A DNA stretch of 64,000 nucleotides. Origin: Clytia hemisphaerica (taxonomy: Eukaryota > Cnidaria > Hydrozoa > Leptothecata > Clytiidae). Each line of letters opens with the position of its first letter. The first letter of the stretch is position 1. A program made the translations under genes and the position numbers. Positions 34,159 to 47,659 of the stretch are shown here, in pieces. The stretch spans positions 232,101-296,100 of the forward strand of contig CACVBU010000811.1 in NCBI GenBank assembly GCA_902728285.1, given 5' to 3'. The notes below the pieces were generated by a model. That model had not been told where the DNA came from, made no database searches, and worked only from the letters and a program-made list of their open reading frames with translations.

Positions 34159-35984
34159 TTAGTTAGGAATCGTGGAACGAGGTGATGAGCGTCGAGTGTA
34201 GAACAAATTCATATCGAAAAGAGATGATAGGAAAAGAAATAAAATTGATGACATCAAGTCAAAACTTTGTAAAGTGTTTTCAAAAGTTGGTCGTAAACTA
34301 GTAAATACTGTTGAAATAGAAGAAATAAAATAAGAATAAACATTAAAGTCTCTTTTTGATTGGTTCCTGATCACAATCTTTACATTGGGGATGTCTTCAT
34401 CATCGTCATCCACACCATGCAAGTACTCGGCACAATATACGCAAATTGGCTCATAGCCGCACTTTTAATACAGTTTTTCGATGGGATCAGCACAACAGTG
34501 GTCTTTTATGAACACATCCTTCGGAAGATTTTTGACTTGCATATCCTCAAATACTAGACCACATGTATAGTCGATGTCTTCAAAAAGTTTCCAACATTTG
34601 TTTGGTATTTTTGGTTAGTTTTTTCTTAGAAAAAACCAAACGCCACTTTCCACATTCGGCACATTCGACCATCACATCCGTGTTCTTTGCGTGTTGCACT
34701 GAGGGAGAGAATGGCATCTTTACACGCTTCGATTTTGGTTTCACTTTACTGCTTGGTCGGTTCTGAAACAAAAATCATAATAAAAGATAAAACATAGTCA
34801 GACTTTTCATCTAGTTGAGATATAAAATGCAAGCCTTAAAATAATATTTTTTGTGTTAATTTTTTTTTATCATTTAACTTGATCATATCAATCCTTTACC
34901 TCTTTCGTCTCGGTCCCATAAACCTCATGAAACTTTTTATAATGATCGTCAACTGGAACTGGATCCGGAAGCCATTTCATGTCTTTCGTTTGGTCATCAC
35001 TTCTTGGTCTACACGATTGAAAGAAGAAATAATTTTAAAACTAGACTGTTATTTGCCTTTAGAATGAGCTATCTTTGATTTTAAATTGACTTTTGATGTA
35101 CAATGATTTGTTCAAATTCCACAAGACAAAACATATTGCGAATACATTTTTTTTGCTTTAACTTACTTGCAGATGGTACATGTGGCAATGCCACACTTCT
35201 TGATCTGAAACGAATAATGCGTCTCTTTACAACAATGCTTTAAGAAGTTTTTTAGGTTTTGACAGTTTTTCACATCCTTCTTTGTAGTACTACCTCGCTG
35301 AAATCAAAGTAAGAACAATATTTTAATAAGTAATATGGGGTTATATGTAATACAACTATAAGACAGCACAACAAGAAACTACCAAAAGCAATGTAGGGGC
35401 TACACATGAAAACAAGATGAGTACAAATTCTTTCATAAATACCAAAAGTGTATTGTCAACTTCGAGACATTGATTCCATATAGCATCGATGGCCTCTTCA
35501 TCTGCTGGAAGGAAAGTTTCGAACTGTTTGTCCTTTAAAGCGAGCCGTTTCATTTGAGACTGGAGCAGCAATAACGGGCTTTCCATCGAATCAGCATAGG
35601 TAAGTTTTTGTTCAGCATCCAAACCCTCTCTGATTTGTTTCATGTTTTTGAGTTTCGCTGAATTGAAAGAGGAAAACATAGCTTATTATAATAAATTCAA
35701 AACTACAAATTATAAACGCATTGAGGGTTCTGTTAAAATACCATTTCTAGTTAAGATACGGCTTTGGTTTAAGTCTTGAAGAAGATAAAATCTATACTAA
35801 GAGAAAAAGCAATTCACACTGTATAATAGACTGTATGATGATATAATTTACCTAAAGTTTCCTCGAACTTGTCATCTATTTTTCTACGCATAACACCAAC
35901 ACCCTGGAGCCCGAGATTCAAAATACTCATTATTCGTTCTACAGGATTTGCCCATGAATTGCTAGGAGCCGTTCTTAAAGCCAC
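34159..35984 (-). pseudogene. DDE-like gene, C-terminal half (exons e'-i)
   Basis: Exons on the minus strand: 35984-35852, 35657-35425 (or to 35443), 35297-35167, 35008-34900 and 34762-34159. Acceptors (TTCAATTCAG, TTTCAG, GTAG) and GT donors are clear, and the phases agree, for example TGC AA|A CCA AGA. Protein: LVALRTAPSNSWANPVERIM carries the likely third catalytic residue (Glu in NPVE). HYSFQIKKCGIATCTICK (Cys pairs) and WLPDPVPVDDHYKKF follow, then VECAECGKWRLVF (C..C finger near a W), YTCG, DHCCADP, CGYEPICVYCAEY. A frameshift (MLETF / EDIDYTCG) near 34585 and an in-frame TAA after IEKLY near 34470 break the last exon. Its 5' part is interrupted by the 9.3 kb element. Confidence 0.75.
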
Positions 35985-36084
35985 TAAAGGTCGTTTCCCA
36001 CTCAGCTTTTGTTGGTCGCAGACAAATGCGCACGGCTCAAATATTGCATAAATTAAATAAATTAAGCCTTAAAGGCTTGTCGCT

Positions 36085-36365
36085 TCCCAGCCGGCACACA
36101 ACGTTTTCAAAACGTTTTTTTTAGGTTTAAATTACGTTGTGAAGAAACGCGTTGCCAAAAAAACGTTTTAAAAACGTTTTTCAACGTTGTAGAGAAAACG
36201 CATTATTTCATAAGGTTTATAAAACGTTGTTGAAACGTTATAATCCAAACGTTTTTCAAAAGTTTTGCTAACAACGTTTAATAAGCGTTTTTTCTAAACT
36301 TGATTTAAACGTGATTTTGATCAACGTTTTTTAAACGTCTATAAAACGTTCTTTTGAGACGAAAG
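36085..36365. repeat. AACGTTTT-rich low-complexity stretch
   Basis: More than ten AACGTTTT/AAAACGTT words separated by 6-25 bp, in both orientations, so it can fold extensively. It is in the left part of the 9.3 kb element. Confidence 0.6.
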
Positions 36366-39149
36366 TGTAGTGCCCAAGATTTAAATCTCCCCGTCCCACT
36401 CGCCGCCCCCATCGTCCGCCGAATTAACAATGGAATGGCTTCTTTCCTGGACAGTTTTCGAACGTTCGAACGTTCAAACGTTCGAATTCGAAATCACTTG
36501 TAGTTCAAAACAAAAATCAAACAAAGTAAAGGTTCTGTAAAAGTTGGTTGTTTCATGCACGAAGAGTGGAAGAAGCTGGTTCTCTTACAAAAATCAACTA
36601 GATAATGTAAGTAGTTTACATTAAACTGAAAATGCTTTTGATATTTAAGTTAATTCTTAGAGGCTTTATCGGTGTAGCTTATTTCAGGTTTCAATTTCTG
36701 ATGATATTTATTTTTGAGAGTAAACCCTGGAAAAAATTACATAATCTTCAGTAAACTTTATGTTAAAACTTTTTATTTTAACTTCTTTTCCCTCAGATTC
36801 AAGCTGGAGTGTATTATTGGTTTCCTTATTGCGACTATCCTCAGTTGACTTTGTGTGGTCGCCAGCAGAAAGTACCGAAAATATGCTAGTAAAGGTAGGT
36901 GAAATGTAACCAGATTTTAATAATATCTTTCTAAAACTATGCTAATTTCTTGTTAATACCCCTGCATCACTGAGTGAGCTTGGTACTTCAAACTACTGAA
37001 ATTTGACTTGGAAACACCCCTGTCTCAACGACAATAATTTAGCAAAGTCCTTGGTAGAATACATTTCGTGAAACTTAAAGTTCGGCCATGAAATTTAAGA
37101 AGTTTTTTCTTTATCCTTTTGGATTCTTTTTTTCCGTGGAAAGAAAAGGTAGTTTTCAACGTCTCAACCGCAGCTAAAAAATCTTTAAACATCAAATTTA
37201 CTATTCGTCTTTTATTTTTTCAGGATCGCAAATGTGTGAAGGAGACCAAAGAAATCGCAAGATATCGTTTTTTAACACTTCGAATAGCAATCATACTGGA
37301 AACTTTTGGAATGATTATCACAAAGATGCCAGAAAGGAAGGACGGAAGAGAAAGAACATCAAATTTTTGATTTCATTGCGTTTAATTTATACTGATTGTA
37401 GATTTTCATACCCAGAAAATTATATGGAAAAGAGCATTCAAAGAAAATTCAAATGTGTGTACGGTCTTTCTCATAATAGTGCAATGAATAGGAATTATTT
37501 TGGCAAAGAACGTATAGAGACGTGTTAAAACCAATCTAAAATAACTTTTAAAGACGTTTTTAAGTCGTCTCTATGGAATACATTTGTCACATGAAAACAA
37601 TAAACTTGGTATATCGATCGTTCTTCTTGGTATATCGATCGATATACTTAGTATATCGTCGTTATTCTTAGTTTTTCATCGTTATTCTGAGTAAGTCGGA
37701 TCGAAATACTAGGAATATCGCGCATTTAAAAAAATAATCAACTACGGTAGCCGATTATCTAAATATTTTAAGTGTGTCCATGCATTCAGAAATAAAAAAC
37801 TTTGGCGGGAAAGGGAAAAGGACTCTGCTGAACAATAATGATGGTTGCGCACATGTACATCAGTCCAGTGTTGTTAATATAGTTTAGTTTATCTATATAT
37901 TAATAGCCGTAGTCTGTATGTGTGTTTGTTGGTTGGTTGGTTTTTTGTGTGTCACTTTCGTTTTCGCAAGCAATGTTTTGTTCTTTTAAAAGATGACTTT
38001 TATTTTGTTCTTGCTCCACAAATTTGTTTAACGATATTCGCGCCGTTTTATAAAGACTTTGATTTGATTGATAGATTAGACTTTTTCTTTTTTTTTCTTT
38101 CTTTTCTTTTGTTTTATGTTTTCGAATGTAATTAACGACCTTATTTGATTTGAGACATTCGAATTCTTTTCAAAACAAAAGAAATTTTTTAAACAGAATC
38201 TGTTAAAGAAAAGATAACAAATATAAAATAAAACACAAGAATCACATAACAAGTTTAACTAGAATTATTTCTTCGTAAAAACGGATCTTTAAACATGTAT
38301 GTCGATAATTATTTTGCTGTAAATCTAAGTCATTGTTGAATTTGAAAAATTATTGAAGTTATGACGAAGTTATTTTATAAAAAACAATATAAAATTGCGC
38401 TATCTATCACGCTTTTTTGTCTGCGTGTCCTAGCTGCCTTCCGGGGGGGGGGACTATGGTTGCGAGCTGACTTTCGGCCCTGCCCCTCGGACCCTTAGCA
38501 GAATAAAGAGGAGAAGAAACAAGGGAAATTGTTTGAATTTTAATTCACTTTTTGGAACTAATTTGACCAAATTTCTATCTTTCTGGGGGCAAAAAGTTGA
38601 AATTTTCCTATTTTTCCGATTCTTAGTGGGACTGAAGTTTGATTTTCCGATTTTTCAAACTGCCATGTTTCAAAAAGGCACACTTAAGGCCGGCACATAC
38701 CCATACCCATACCCTTCTCTTGCCTAAGTACCCCCCCCCCATCGGGCTGCCTTTTTTCGACAAATCGCGTGTCATGTCTATTATTTCACTCCGCTTATCT
38801 TGACATCAAAGTTTTCCTAAACATCAAGAACTACGGCAAATATAACGCAAGCGAAGCGAGAAAAAAAATCTAATTGCAGAGCCGTCTCGGACGTCGCTGG
38901 TCGCCGGTATGGTGTAATTTGGGAATGATGCCCTTTCTGTTTTCTGATCATTTTTGCCACAAAAATCTTTTTCAAAATATGGTTAAAAGATACGTCACCC
39001 GGGAGGGATAGAGTAAAACTTTGACGAGAATTCTTCCCTTAAATTTTGATTTCATCGTGTTTAAGCCACCTTCCCAACATCCCAAAGGACTTTAAATGCG
39101 TTCAGCAAACAGCTAAACCGGCGTGCGACGATCTTTTGTGTATCCTTTT
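36366..39149. other. 9.3 kb element interior, no gene seen
   Basis: No recognisable coding exon. It holds ACGTTCGAACGTTC palindromes near 36460-36485, TTGGTATATCGATCG repeats near 37607-37650, and a T-rich run near 38075-38110. Small open frames here (37119-37528, 37920-38135) lack recognisable features and are AT-rich. Confidence 0.4.
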
Positions 39150-40440
39150 CAAACATTGTTGATCGCATTCACAATGATAATGGACAAGTTAATTATGTAA
39201 AAGGTTGTTTACTTACTAGATGTACTAATGAAGGGCAAGCCCACTTGTCGAGTTTATTCTCTCTGTGTCTGTGTTGCTAAAATGAGGAAAGTTGAGCATT
39301 TTATACTTTATTTTTAGATTATATGCAGCACCAAATTCTTACAGTGTTGATCGCATTCACAATGATAATGGGCAAGTTAATTATGTAAAAGGTTGTTAAC
39401 TTACTAGATGTATTAATGGAGGGCAAGCCAACTTGTCGAGTTTGTTCTCTCTGTGTTTGTGGTGCTAAAGAGAGGAAAGTTGAACATTTTAAACTTTATT
39501 TTTAGATTATATGCAGCACCAAATTCTTACAGTGTTGATCCCATTCACAATGATAATGGGCAAGTTAATTATTTAAAAGGTTGTTTACTTACTAGATGTA
39601 CTATTGGAGGGCAAGCCAACTTGTCGAGTTTGTTCTCTCTGTGTTTGTGGTGCTAAAGAAAGGAAAGTTGAGCATTTTAAACTTTATTTTTAGATTATAT
39701 GCAGCACCAAATTCTTACAGTGTTGATCGCATTCACAATGATAATGGACAAGTTAATTATGTAAAAGGTTGTTTACTTACTAGATGTACTAATGGAGGGC
39801 AAGCCAACTTGTCGAGTTTGTTCTCTCTGTGTTTGTGTTGCTAAAACGAGGAAAGTTGAGCATTTTATACTTTATTTTTAGATTATATGCAGCACCGAAT
39901 TCTTACAGTGCTGATCGCATTCACAATGATAATGGGAAAGTTAATTATGTAAAAGGTCGTTTACTTACTAGATGTACTAATGGAGGGCAAGCCAACTTGT
40001 CGAGTTTGTTCTCTGTGTGTTTGTGTTGCTAAAGTAAAAAGAGGAAAATTGAGCATTTTATACTTTATTTTTAGATTATATGAAGCACCAAATTCTTACA
40101 GTGCTGATCGCATTTACAATGATAATGGGCAAGTTGATTATGTAAAAGATTGTTTACTTACTAGAGGCAAGTCAACTTGTCGAGTTTGTTCTCTCTGTGT
40201 TTGTGTTACTAAAATGAGGAAAGTTGAGCATTTTATACTTTATTTTTAGATTATATGCAGCACCAAATTCTTACAGTGTTGATCGCATTCACAATGATAA
40301 TGGGCAAGTTAATTATTTAAAAGGTTCTTTACTTACTAGATGTACTAATGGAGGGCAAGGTAACTTGTCGAGTTTGTTCTCTCTGTGTTTGTGTTACTAA
40401 AAAAGAAAAGTTAGCCATTTTATACTTTATTTTTAGAAAA
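39150..40440 (+). repeat. 188-bp tandem repeat, about seven units
   Basis: Units start near 39159, 39344, 39533, 39721, 39909, 40098 and 40278, each with TTGATCGCATTCACAATGAT, TGTTTACTTACTAGATGTAC and GGGCAAGCCAACTTG. Each unit also has TTTATTTTTAG before ATTATATGCAGCACC, an acceptor-like site, and every unit encodes in the + frame LYAAPNSYSVDRIHNDNGQ, then a short C-rich tail and a stop. The repeated frames are a consequence of the periodicity. It lies within the 9.3 kb element. Confidence 0.75.
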
Positions 40441-42659
40441 CTTTTGCACCATTGCTTACAGTTGAACACATTCAAAAAGATAACAGACAATATACTTATG
40501 TAAAAGGTTATTTACTTACTAGATATACTAATGGAGGTTAAGCACCATTTTCTTACATTTTAACACATTGAAACAAGTGATACTTTTATGGCCCTACCTG
40601 ATTATTAAAACCAATAACAAACAAAGAACAACTAAAATAACATGATGGACATTCAAAATTTAACCTATAGAATCTTAACTACTTAAAAATGTTTACCGAA
40701 AAAAAACAAGCTTTAATGAATATTTGATGACATTCTTTTAAAAGAATTCAACTCCTAAAATATTTAAATTTGGTATTTAACCCTTTCTGGATGACTGAAA
40801 GACTTGAACTTCTTATTTGCAGCCCTGATCACTAAAATGTAAATTTTCTTGACTGCTGTCTCACAAACCTTGGTTTTCCAGAGTACTAATGTAGATATAA
40901 CTTCAGAGGATATGCGAAGGCAGTGTCCACCAAATTGGACTCGCTTTGGTTTCATAAATGGTATTTTTTCTGAGTGGTCACGCCAAGGTTTTTGACTCTT
41001 CTGAGGAGTCTTGTATATGTGCTTTCTAGTTATTTTTCTAACTTTCTAGATCAAGTCACTGAACCATAAAAAAGAATAAGTACAATAGTAATTTTAAAAT
41101 TTATAATTTTAAAGTTACTGTAAAAGGTTGTTTACTTACTGTTGGAGGGTAAGCTAACTTGTTGAGGTGTGTTCTGGGCAGTGGATGAGCTATCAACAGA
41201 AAATTGAAATAATTTTAATTCGGAGGAAGCATTATGGTTTAAAATTGTATTTGTTTTTTTGCTGTTTTAATTTTTTTAAATCCCTGCAAAGTATAAAATG
41301 AGAATGGGGTAATATTACCTAAAGTTCTTGCCACCATTGGTGGTAGGCCCAATGGAGTGAAGGTTGCTAGAATAGAAAGCAATATACTATCATTCAATCA
41401 GTATAAGCAATAAGAAAAATAAATTATGGTAACAAAGTAGTTTCATGGCAATCTTTAGTTCCTTGATTACTGATAGAAAGTTGAAAGTTAATTTTTGTCC
41501 CCAAGTAATTTTACACAAGTTGCTTTTTGGTCTCCATTTCAAACTGTCTGTCTCAATAAAGAATGACCTAGAAATTTAACTTACATGAGCCAGAATTGGT
41601 TAGACATATTCTTGGTCTGTAAGTAGCTGAAGGTGAAATATGAAAATATCATCAGGTTTTAATAGCAACTAGATTCAAAATGTTGAAAAATAAAGAGGTA
41701 AAATATTAGAAATTGTTTGATTATCCCTTTCTCAGTGCATAGTATTAGCACGACCCTGCCGACGTACCCGCAATGGGGTGCTGAAATTTAGAAATTTTGC
41801 AACCCGACAGTTGGGTGTTAAATTGTCGGGTGCTCAGGCTCACCACTGCTGAAAAGCCCCTGGCTGTTGCCCAGTTTCCAGAAAAGGGTTTTCCAATATA
41901 TATTCAGTCCAATCCAACAACTCAATAAGTACGATAAAAATTGGCAATAATAAATAAAAACAGGGTAGCTCAGTTCAGATTGATTGCTTATGACAATTTG
42001 CTTGTGTCGCAGAAAAATAAATTTGAGGGGCTTGAAAAACGAGCGTGGTTCATGATTTTCAGATTATTCGTGGTTACACTTACGTAACCTAAATTAATGT
42101 ATAACTAAAACGGCACCATTAGGCACTCTTTACGAGGCATAAGCAGGTGATCACCAAACTCAATGCGGTCATGTGGATAAAAGTGACAGAGAAAATACAG
42201 GGCGGAGAACCGCCCAACGCCCCGAAGGCGGTGTCGGGTGCCGATTGTTGGGTTTTTTCGAAAATTTAGAAAATTCAGCACCTGACACCGGCAGTTCAAG
42301 CACCGGACTGTCCTGGCAGGGTCGCATTATTAAAAAAAAAAAAGGCCACTTTAAACGCAACTTACTGGTAACTGTTGTTGTTGTAGGTAATGTATTCCCT
42401 AAAAACATTAAATTTAGATATAATCTATAGTAAAAAATGTTGGTTTGTCGTAACCCGACACTAGATTTTGTAGGAGGGTTGGTCGGTCAAAAAAAAAAAT
42501 GTATTTTGTTGATTTTTGAAATTTTTAGTTTCTTTTTGATTTTTAGACCATAAAAAAATTTTCTTTGCTAGGAAGTTTAGAGTATATTTCTAAAATATCT
42601 TATACACCAGCCTTTCCCATGCCGGGACTCCAGATTTGCTCTCTACTGTTTTTTTAATA
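40441..42659. other. 9.3 kb element interior, MITE-like piece at 41751
   Basis: No gene. A possible MITE spans 41751-42324 with ends CGACCCTGCC..GGCAGGGTCG (10 bp inverted). Inside are further inverted or repeated pieces (TGTCGGGTGC, CAACGCCCCG). Flanks tattagca and cattatta do not give a clean duplication. Confidence 0.4.
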
Positions 42660-43023
42660 GACCATTTTTTAAAGACGACGCCATTATACCTCCAATAATT
42701 AAGCGCGGAAAGATTACGTAATGAAATTCCCTGAAAGCAGATTATCAGCCCCGCGAGTTTTTATCTGCACGGCTGTTACCAATACAAGTTTCCGTACAGC
42801 AAGCTAAAAAGTACACGTCATACATTCATTAGGTTGTAAAGTCCAAGAGCCTAATGATTATATCTCTACTTTCTAGCTTGCCTCCACGGACACTTGTATA
42901 GGTAACAACTGTGCAGATAAAAACTCAGCGTGCGGCTAATCCTTTGCTTTCAGGGAACTTTATTACGTAATCTTTCAGCGCTTAATTATTGGAGGTATAA
43001 TGGCGTTATCATAAAAAATGGTC
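42660..43023. mobile_element. Foldback MITE with TA duplication
   Basis: 364 bp with TA at 42658-42659 and 43024-43025. The two ends are inverted over more than 100 bp (GACCATTTTTTA..., AATAATTAAGCGC, TTTTATCTGCAC..GTTACC), so the element can fold almost end to end. No protein; Tc1/mariner-type MITE is likely. It is nested in the 9.3 kb element. Confidence 0.75.
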
Positions 43024-43025
43024 TA

Positions 43026-45248
43026 CGGTGAGCTGGTTTTCGCTTGAATTTGCTTAGCTAGGTGGTTTTTGAACTTTAAATTTCATTCCACACAAAATTG
43101 AGCATCCAAAGTGTTAGCACATACAATTGACTTCCCCTAAACAATCTCCAGCAAGACAGATTTGTTCACCTCCCCCAAACCTTTTTAAACACAGCGATGC
43201 AGGACAAATCTTCCCCTTGCAAAATTTGAATTACAGGAAAGGTGTATTGGGCTTCGTAGTAGCAGATTATCAAATCAAACAAAAAGCATCCAAGATCAAG
43301 AAGAAGAGAAGAAGCATACCATTCATATTAACCATTTCCCGAAATCTTCCACCTGGGCGCGCCAATGTATCTGTTCTTCCTCTTTTTCTTGGCATTTTGC
43401 ATTTGCTGGCTGTACTAAATAAATTTCAAATTTATCGCTTGGGTTAAAGAATAATCAATTTTTTTTATATTCCATTTAGCCAAGAAAATTGAAACATAAA
43501 ATTTGAAATTAAGAGGTTTTCCTCACAGGACCATACAGTATTGGGACTACAAAATGCTAGTGTTTTCTGCAATAACTCTACCATTAAAATCTTTAGGAAA
43601 TCTAACTTATTATTTGGCTAAATCACTCCCGAAACATGTCTTTGGATACTTCTTAGACATTTTGTCACATTTTTTTCATGGTTAAACATGCCATTTTTTG
43701 TGTTAGGGTACCACAAAATGCTAGTGACGTTTTTTGGTGAAAACTCTTGAACAAAACTTTCTGATGAAAAATAAACAACTGGGACTTATTTTCAGGAGCA
43801 AAATACACCTCTGATTTGATTTGTAGTGTTATTGGAAAATTCTTTGTGGTGTTATAAGCATTTTGATGGTTTTGGGTCTACAAAATGCTTGTCCAGAAAT
43901 GCTTGATTACGGAACTTTAGGTAAATTTGTAATCGTTCTTTTTTGATGTTTTACTAAAGGGAATGTTCAGAGAAACAAAATAAAGTCATAACATTGCTAA
44001 AAGTAACGGGTAGATATAAAACTGTGATGATATCTTTTATAGTCATTTTTCCGAAATCTACTTCTGTGCAAAATAGCCTAACATCAGTTTTATTTTGTCA
44101 AAAAATCAACAATTTTAGACTAACGTCAATTGTCTTTGAGTATTAATATCTTGTCGCTGCTTTTACTTATTGGAATCAGATCTTTTTAGCAGTCATCTTC
44201 ATGTTCTAGTGTACTAAAATTTAAATAATTAACCGTTTTATTTTTCGATTAGGCGGCAATCACAAATATCTTTATTTCGCTTCCTTGTTGGGTCCAAATA
44301 GTGAGTCGGTCGGTCGGTCGGTCGTAAAAATTTCCGGGTGTCCATTTTTCCATCCATTTTAGGTGTGTATTCCTGAAGGAAACTACCAGAGCCAGCCAGC
44401 AGCCAAAACAACCGCGTGTTATGGGTGGTTTCAAATTTTAACCTTTGAACCATGTGACCTCCGACAGCTTGGTAAAATCCTAGTGTTTTCATTATGTAAA
44501 CGAAAGTACTCACAACATAGTTGTGACGTCGAGAAAATCAAAACGATAGAGAACATCGTAAATTCCTTGCCAATTAAGTAGTGTAAAAAACGATTTTTTA
44601 ATTAATTGATTTTCAGTTCATTTACTCCCAAGATAATTACTTTGCACTTTTAACGACTTTTGATCAACAATCATCGATCGTTACAATTCATTGCACATCG
44701 TCTTTTAGACGATTTCAATTTCAGATAACTTGAGCTCCACCGCAGATGATTGAAAAAGTCAATTCTGGTGGTGATAAGATTTATATGAGAGTAATCGTCA
44801 TGAAAAGCGCTAATAACATATCGAAAAATGGAGATTCCCAAGATTGGCGAAAGTATCTTAAATCTTGGTTTAAAAAATCTCTTTGATCTTTCTTTTTTTC
44901 TTTTGTTATTTGCTTAAGTCATCGATGACTTGTGAGGCATTTCTCATAATGAAAACACACGGATTTTACCAAGCTGTCCGACCCCAAAATGACGCATGTA
45001 ATGAAAGAGCAGCTTCTTTAACCAGACAATGAAACTCTCCTTTGTTTTTTCTAATCTTGTAAATATCTCTTATCCAAAACCGAGATTTTCTTTTTTTCTT
45101 TTTTTCTTGTAATCTTCTTCTTAAAATCAGTAGAAGCAAAACTTTCATGTTGATTGCCGCCATATTTAAAAAAAAATTTTGTTTTTGTTTTGATTTTGAA
45201 TTTAAGCGCGCCGCTTTCTTTTTTTGAAAGTTTCAATGGAATGAGAAA
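43026..45248. other. 9.3 kb element interior, no gene seen
   Basis: No gene recognised. Five GTCG(GTCG) words near 44311-44326 form a GGTC microsatellite. The open frames at 43127-43447 and 43503-43685 show no family features. Confidence 0.4.
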
Positions 45249-45249
45249 A

Positions 45250-45298
45250 TTGGTCGCCGACCAATGCGCTCGAGCCGTGCGCATTGGTCTGCGACCAA
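45250..45298. repeat. Hairpin at right TIR of the 9.3 kb element
   Basis: TTGGTCGCCGACCAATGCGC (45250-45269) and GCGCATTGGTCTGCGACCAA (45279-45298) are inverted, 19 of 20 matching, around the loop TCGAGCCGT. The outer arm is part of the TIR, so an extra inverted copy of the TIR interior is present only at this end. Confidence 0.75.
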
Positions 45299-47659
45299 AA
45301 AAAGCTGAGTGGGAAGCGACCTTAAGACGTCAAAGTCCAATTTGCGAAATAAAGCAATCAGGGACAATTTGACCGAAACGTAAGTCAGGCGATGATCAGG
45401 TCCACCATCTGTGTAGATCAAAATTACAGGTGGCACATTATCTAAATAGGGAAAAAGTAGACAAAAAATTCAATTAATGTTTTTCTACTACTCATCAACT
45501 TTTAGAAAATCAAAAAAAAGAATCTGTAAACAAAAGACAGCTTATACTATCAATGTTTTATCGCCTCATTTTTTGTTCCCTTATGTGTAGATACTAATAG
45601 CAACTTTTTAACATCTTAATTAGAATCCTGTATAAATAAAGAGGTTCCCATTCAACTTTTCTTTAGTATAGATTTTTAAATTCCTAAAGTCATTACCATC
45701 ATATCGTTTATTGATCATCTCAGTCAGTTCAGCCATGTGACGATATGGAGATGAGGGTTGGAAAACGGTATCTTTGAAACCAACAAAGACTTGTCCTCGG
45801 TGGAAGCTCTCGTCAATTTTATCAGGAATATCAATCTAAAAATATATTATACGTACAAGTAACAAGAGAAAGAAAAGGTAAATAGAATGAAAATTGAAAA
45901 TCAAAAGAAAAAAATCAAAAAGAAAAACTTCTATTCCCTTTCAATAATATTGAAAACAGGGCTTACTATCAAATTAACTGAAGGAGTAATTCCAGATTTA
46001 GTAAAATCATGATCTCCAACTGCCATGGTCTGATTCTCGCCAACGATCACCTTATTTCCTTAAAAGGAAGAACAAATTTAAGAATTTTGTTATTTATCTT
46101 TTTACGAGTAACGAGTTTGTTCAACATTAAAAATTTCCCATTTAGACTGAATTTAGCTGAATAGGGAAGATATACCTCTCTCAGCTGCAGCCACTGGGTA
46201 GCCAGGTTCGCCAACTTTAACCTTGTGTTTGTCGTCCATGCTTATCAGCAGAGATAATTCCTTGAATTTGATGGCATACTCCCTCAAGTATCTCCAGGAA
46301 GCAGCGCAATAGTGGGCGTCTATATGATTCACTCTGACCTGTAGTATAAAATAAATCTGTAAAAAATATATGCAACCCAAGGATGCGATAGATTTTCAAA
46401 TTAAAAATGCTTGCCCAAGGAAAGCTTTTAACAAAAATTGTAACTTTCACTCTGATCAACAATTTAAAAAATCAAACACACCAATATATTTATTACCAAA
46501 AACAAAAACTGCAGGGAAAATTTTGTATGTATTGAGGAGGAGATCGATAAATCTTGCAGCAGAATAAAAATATTTACCTGCCGTTTTTGTACCATCATCT
46601 TTATTTTCATTCGACCTTTATAATATTTCTTTGTTGCAGCATTTTGATTCAAAGGTTGGAACTGGTAACGTAACCATTTTACTGATGGGATTGCAGTGCC
46701 TGCTGGAACCAATTCCTTGACTCTCTGATTGAGGTCTCTGAAGCTTATTGCCTTTGCTATATACAGCATCTCTCCATGACGACGATCTTGACAAGCAACA
46801 CCAATGGACTCACTAAGATATTTTTCAGTTGCCTTAAAGAAATCAGCATATTTATCCTCCTTGCTCCCATTTCCAGACCTAAGGTCGACTACAATGTCAG
46901 GATCTTCTTGGATGATTGCAAATGAGAGACGTTCATCAATGTCCTGAGTACTAGATTCATCATTTGTTAAGTCCTTAAAAATTGCTCGCAGTGCTACCTT
47001 AGACCCAACAAAACCATAAGTATTGATAAACTCCCGCTTAGTGATTCTGCGTTCATATTTTCGGAGGTCTTTCTCGATTCTTTTTATCAAAGTGTTACAA
47101 TTCGTTATTTTGTCCTTATCTTGGAGGTTTGGATCTAGTTTCCATATAAAACTTTGAGATGGTTTTGGGCCCCCTGGAAGGTGTGTGTACAAGCAAAATT
47201 TCTGTGATAATCCAAAAGATTTCAGGGAAACCATACAATCATAAATTTGCTGTCTTGTCAGTCCTGAAGGTAAATGCTCTCGAATTGAGATAATTTCATT
47301 ATAACCAATACGGTTTAGTTCTTTATCTAGTTTGGTAAGTTTTGATCCGACTGGTCTTGTGCTTGATTCTATAATCATAATTTTGCATTTTTCCTCTACT
47401 TCACTTCTAGGAGTTTCATGTACAAGTTTCATTTTCTTGCTTTTTCTATTGATAATAGAACAGTAATTATCCACTGAATCGCACAGGCCTGAAGAAAACT
47501 GCTGAAAGTTTGACGGCCATTTTGTTTTATTGAAAAGAATTTTTTCTTTCAGAGTCACAACTAGTTCGCTAAGCTTGGATGAGGACATGTTGACCCGTTT
47601 CCTGTGTTTGGATTTTTCAGGGACATTGAATCCAGAGAACACTTCTATTCTGATGGGAT

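Larger units (their letters stand above)
35988..45322. mobile_element. 9.3 kb TIR element splitting the DDE gene
   Basis: Left end AGGTCGTTTCCCACTCAG (35988) and right end CTGAGTGGGAAGCGACCT (45322) are inverted copies over 51 bp (three mismatches seen). Flanks are TAA at 35985-35987 and 45323-45325, i.e. TTA on the gene strand, which sits in the codon sequence FDVLVALRT when the insert is removed. A 3-bp TWA duplication is typical of PIF/Harbinger. No transposase was found inside; the contents are non-coding and include an AACGTTTT-rich stretch, a 188-bp tandem array and at least one MITE. Either a non-autonomous element enlarged by insertions, or an element whose genes have decayed. Confidence 0.8.

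Noticed and set aside
39453..40249. Plus-strand frames in the 188-bp array as genes
   Set aside because: They arise from the tandem period, overlap each other and carry no family features.
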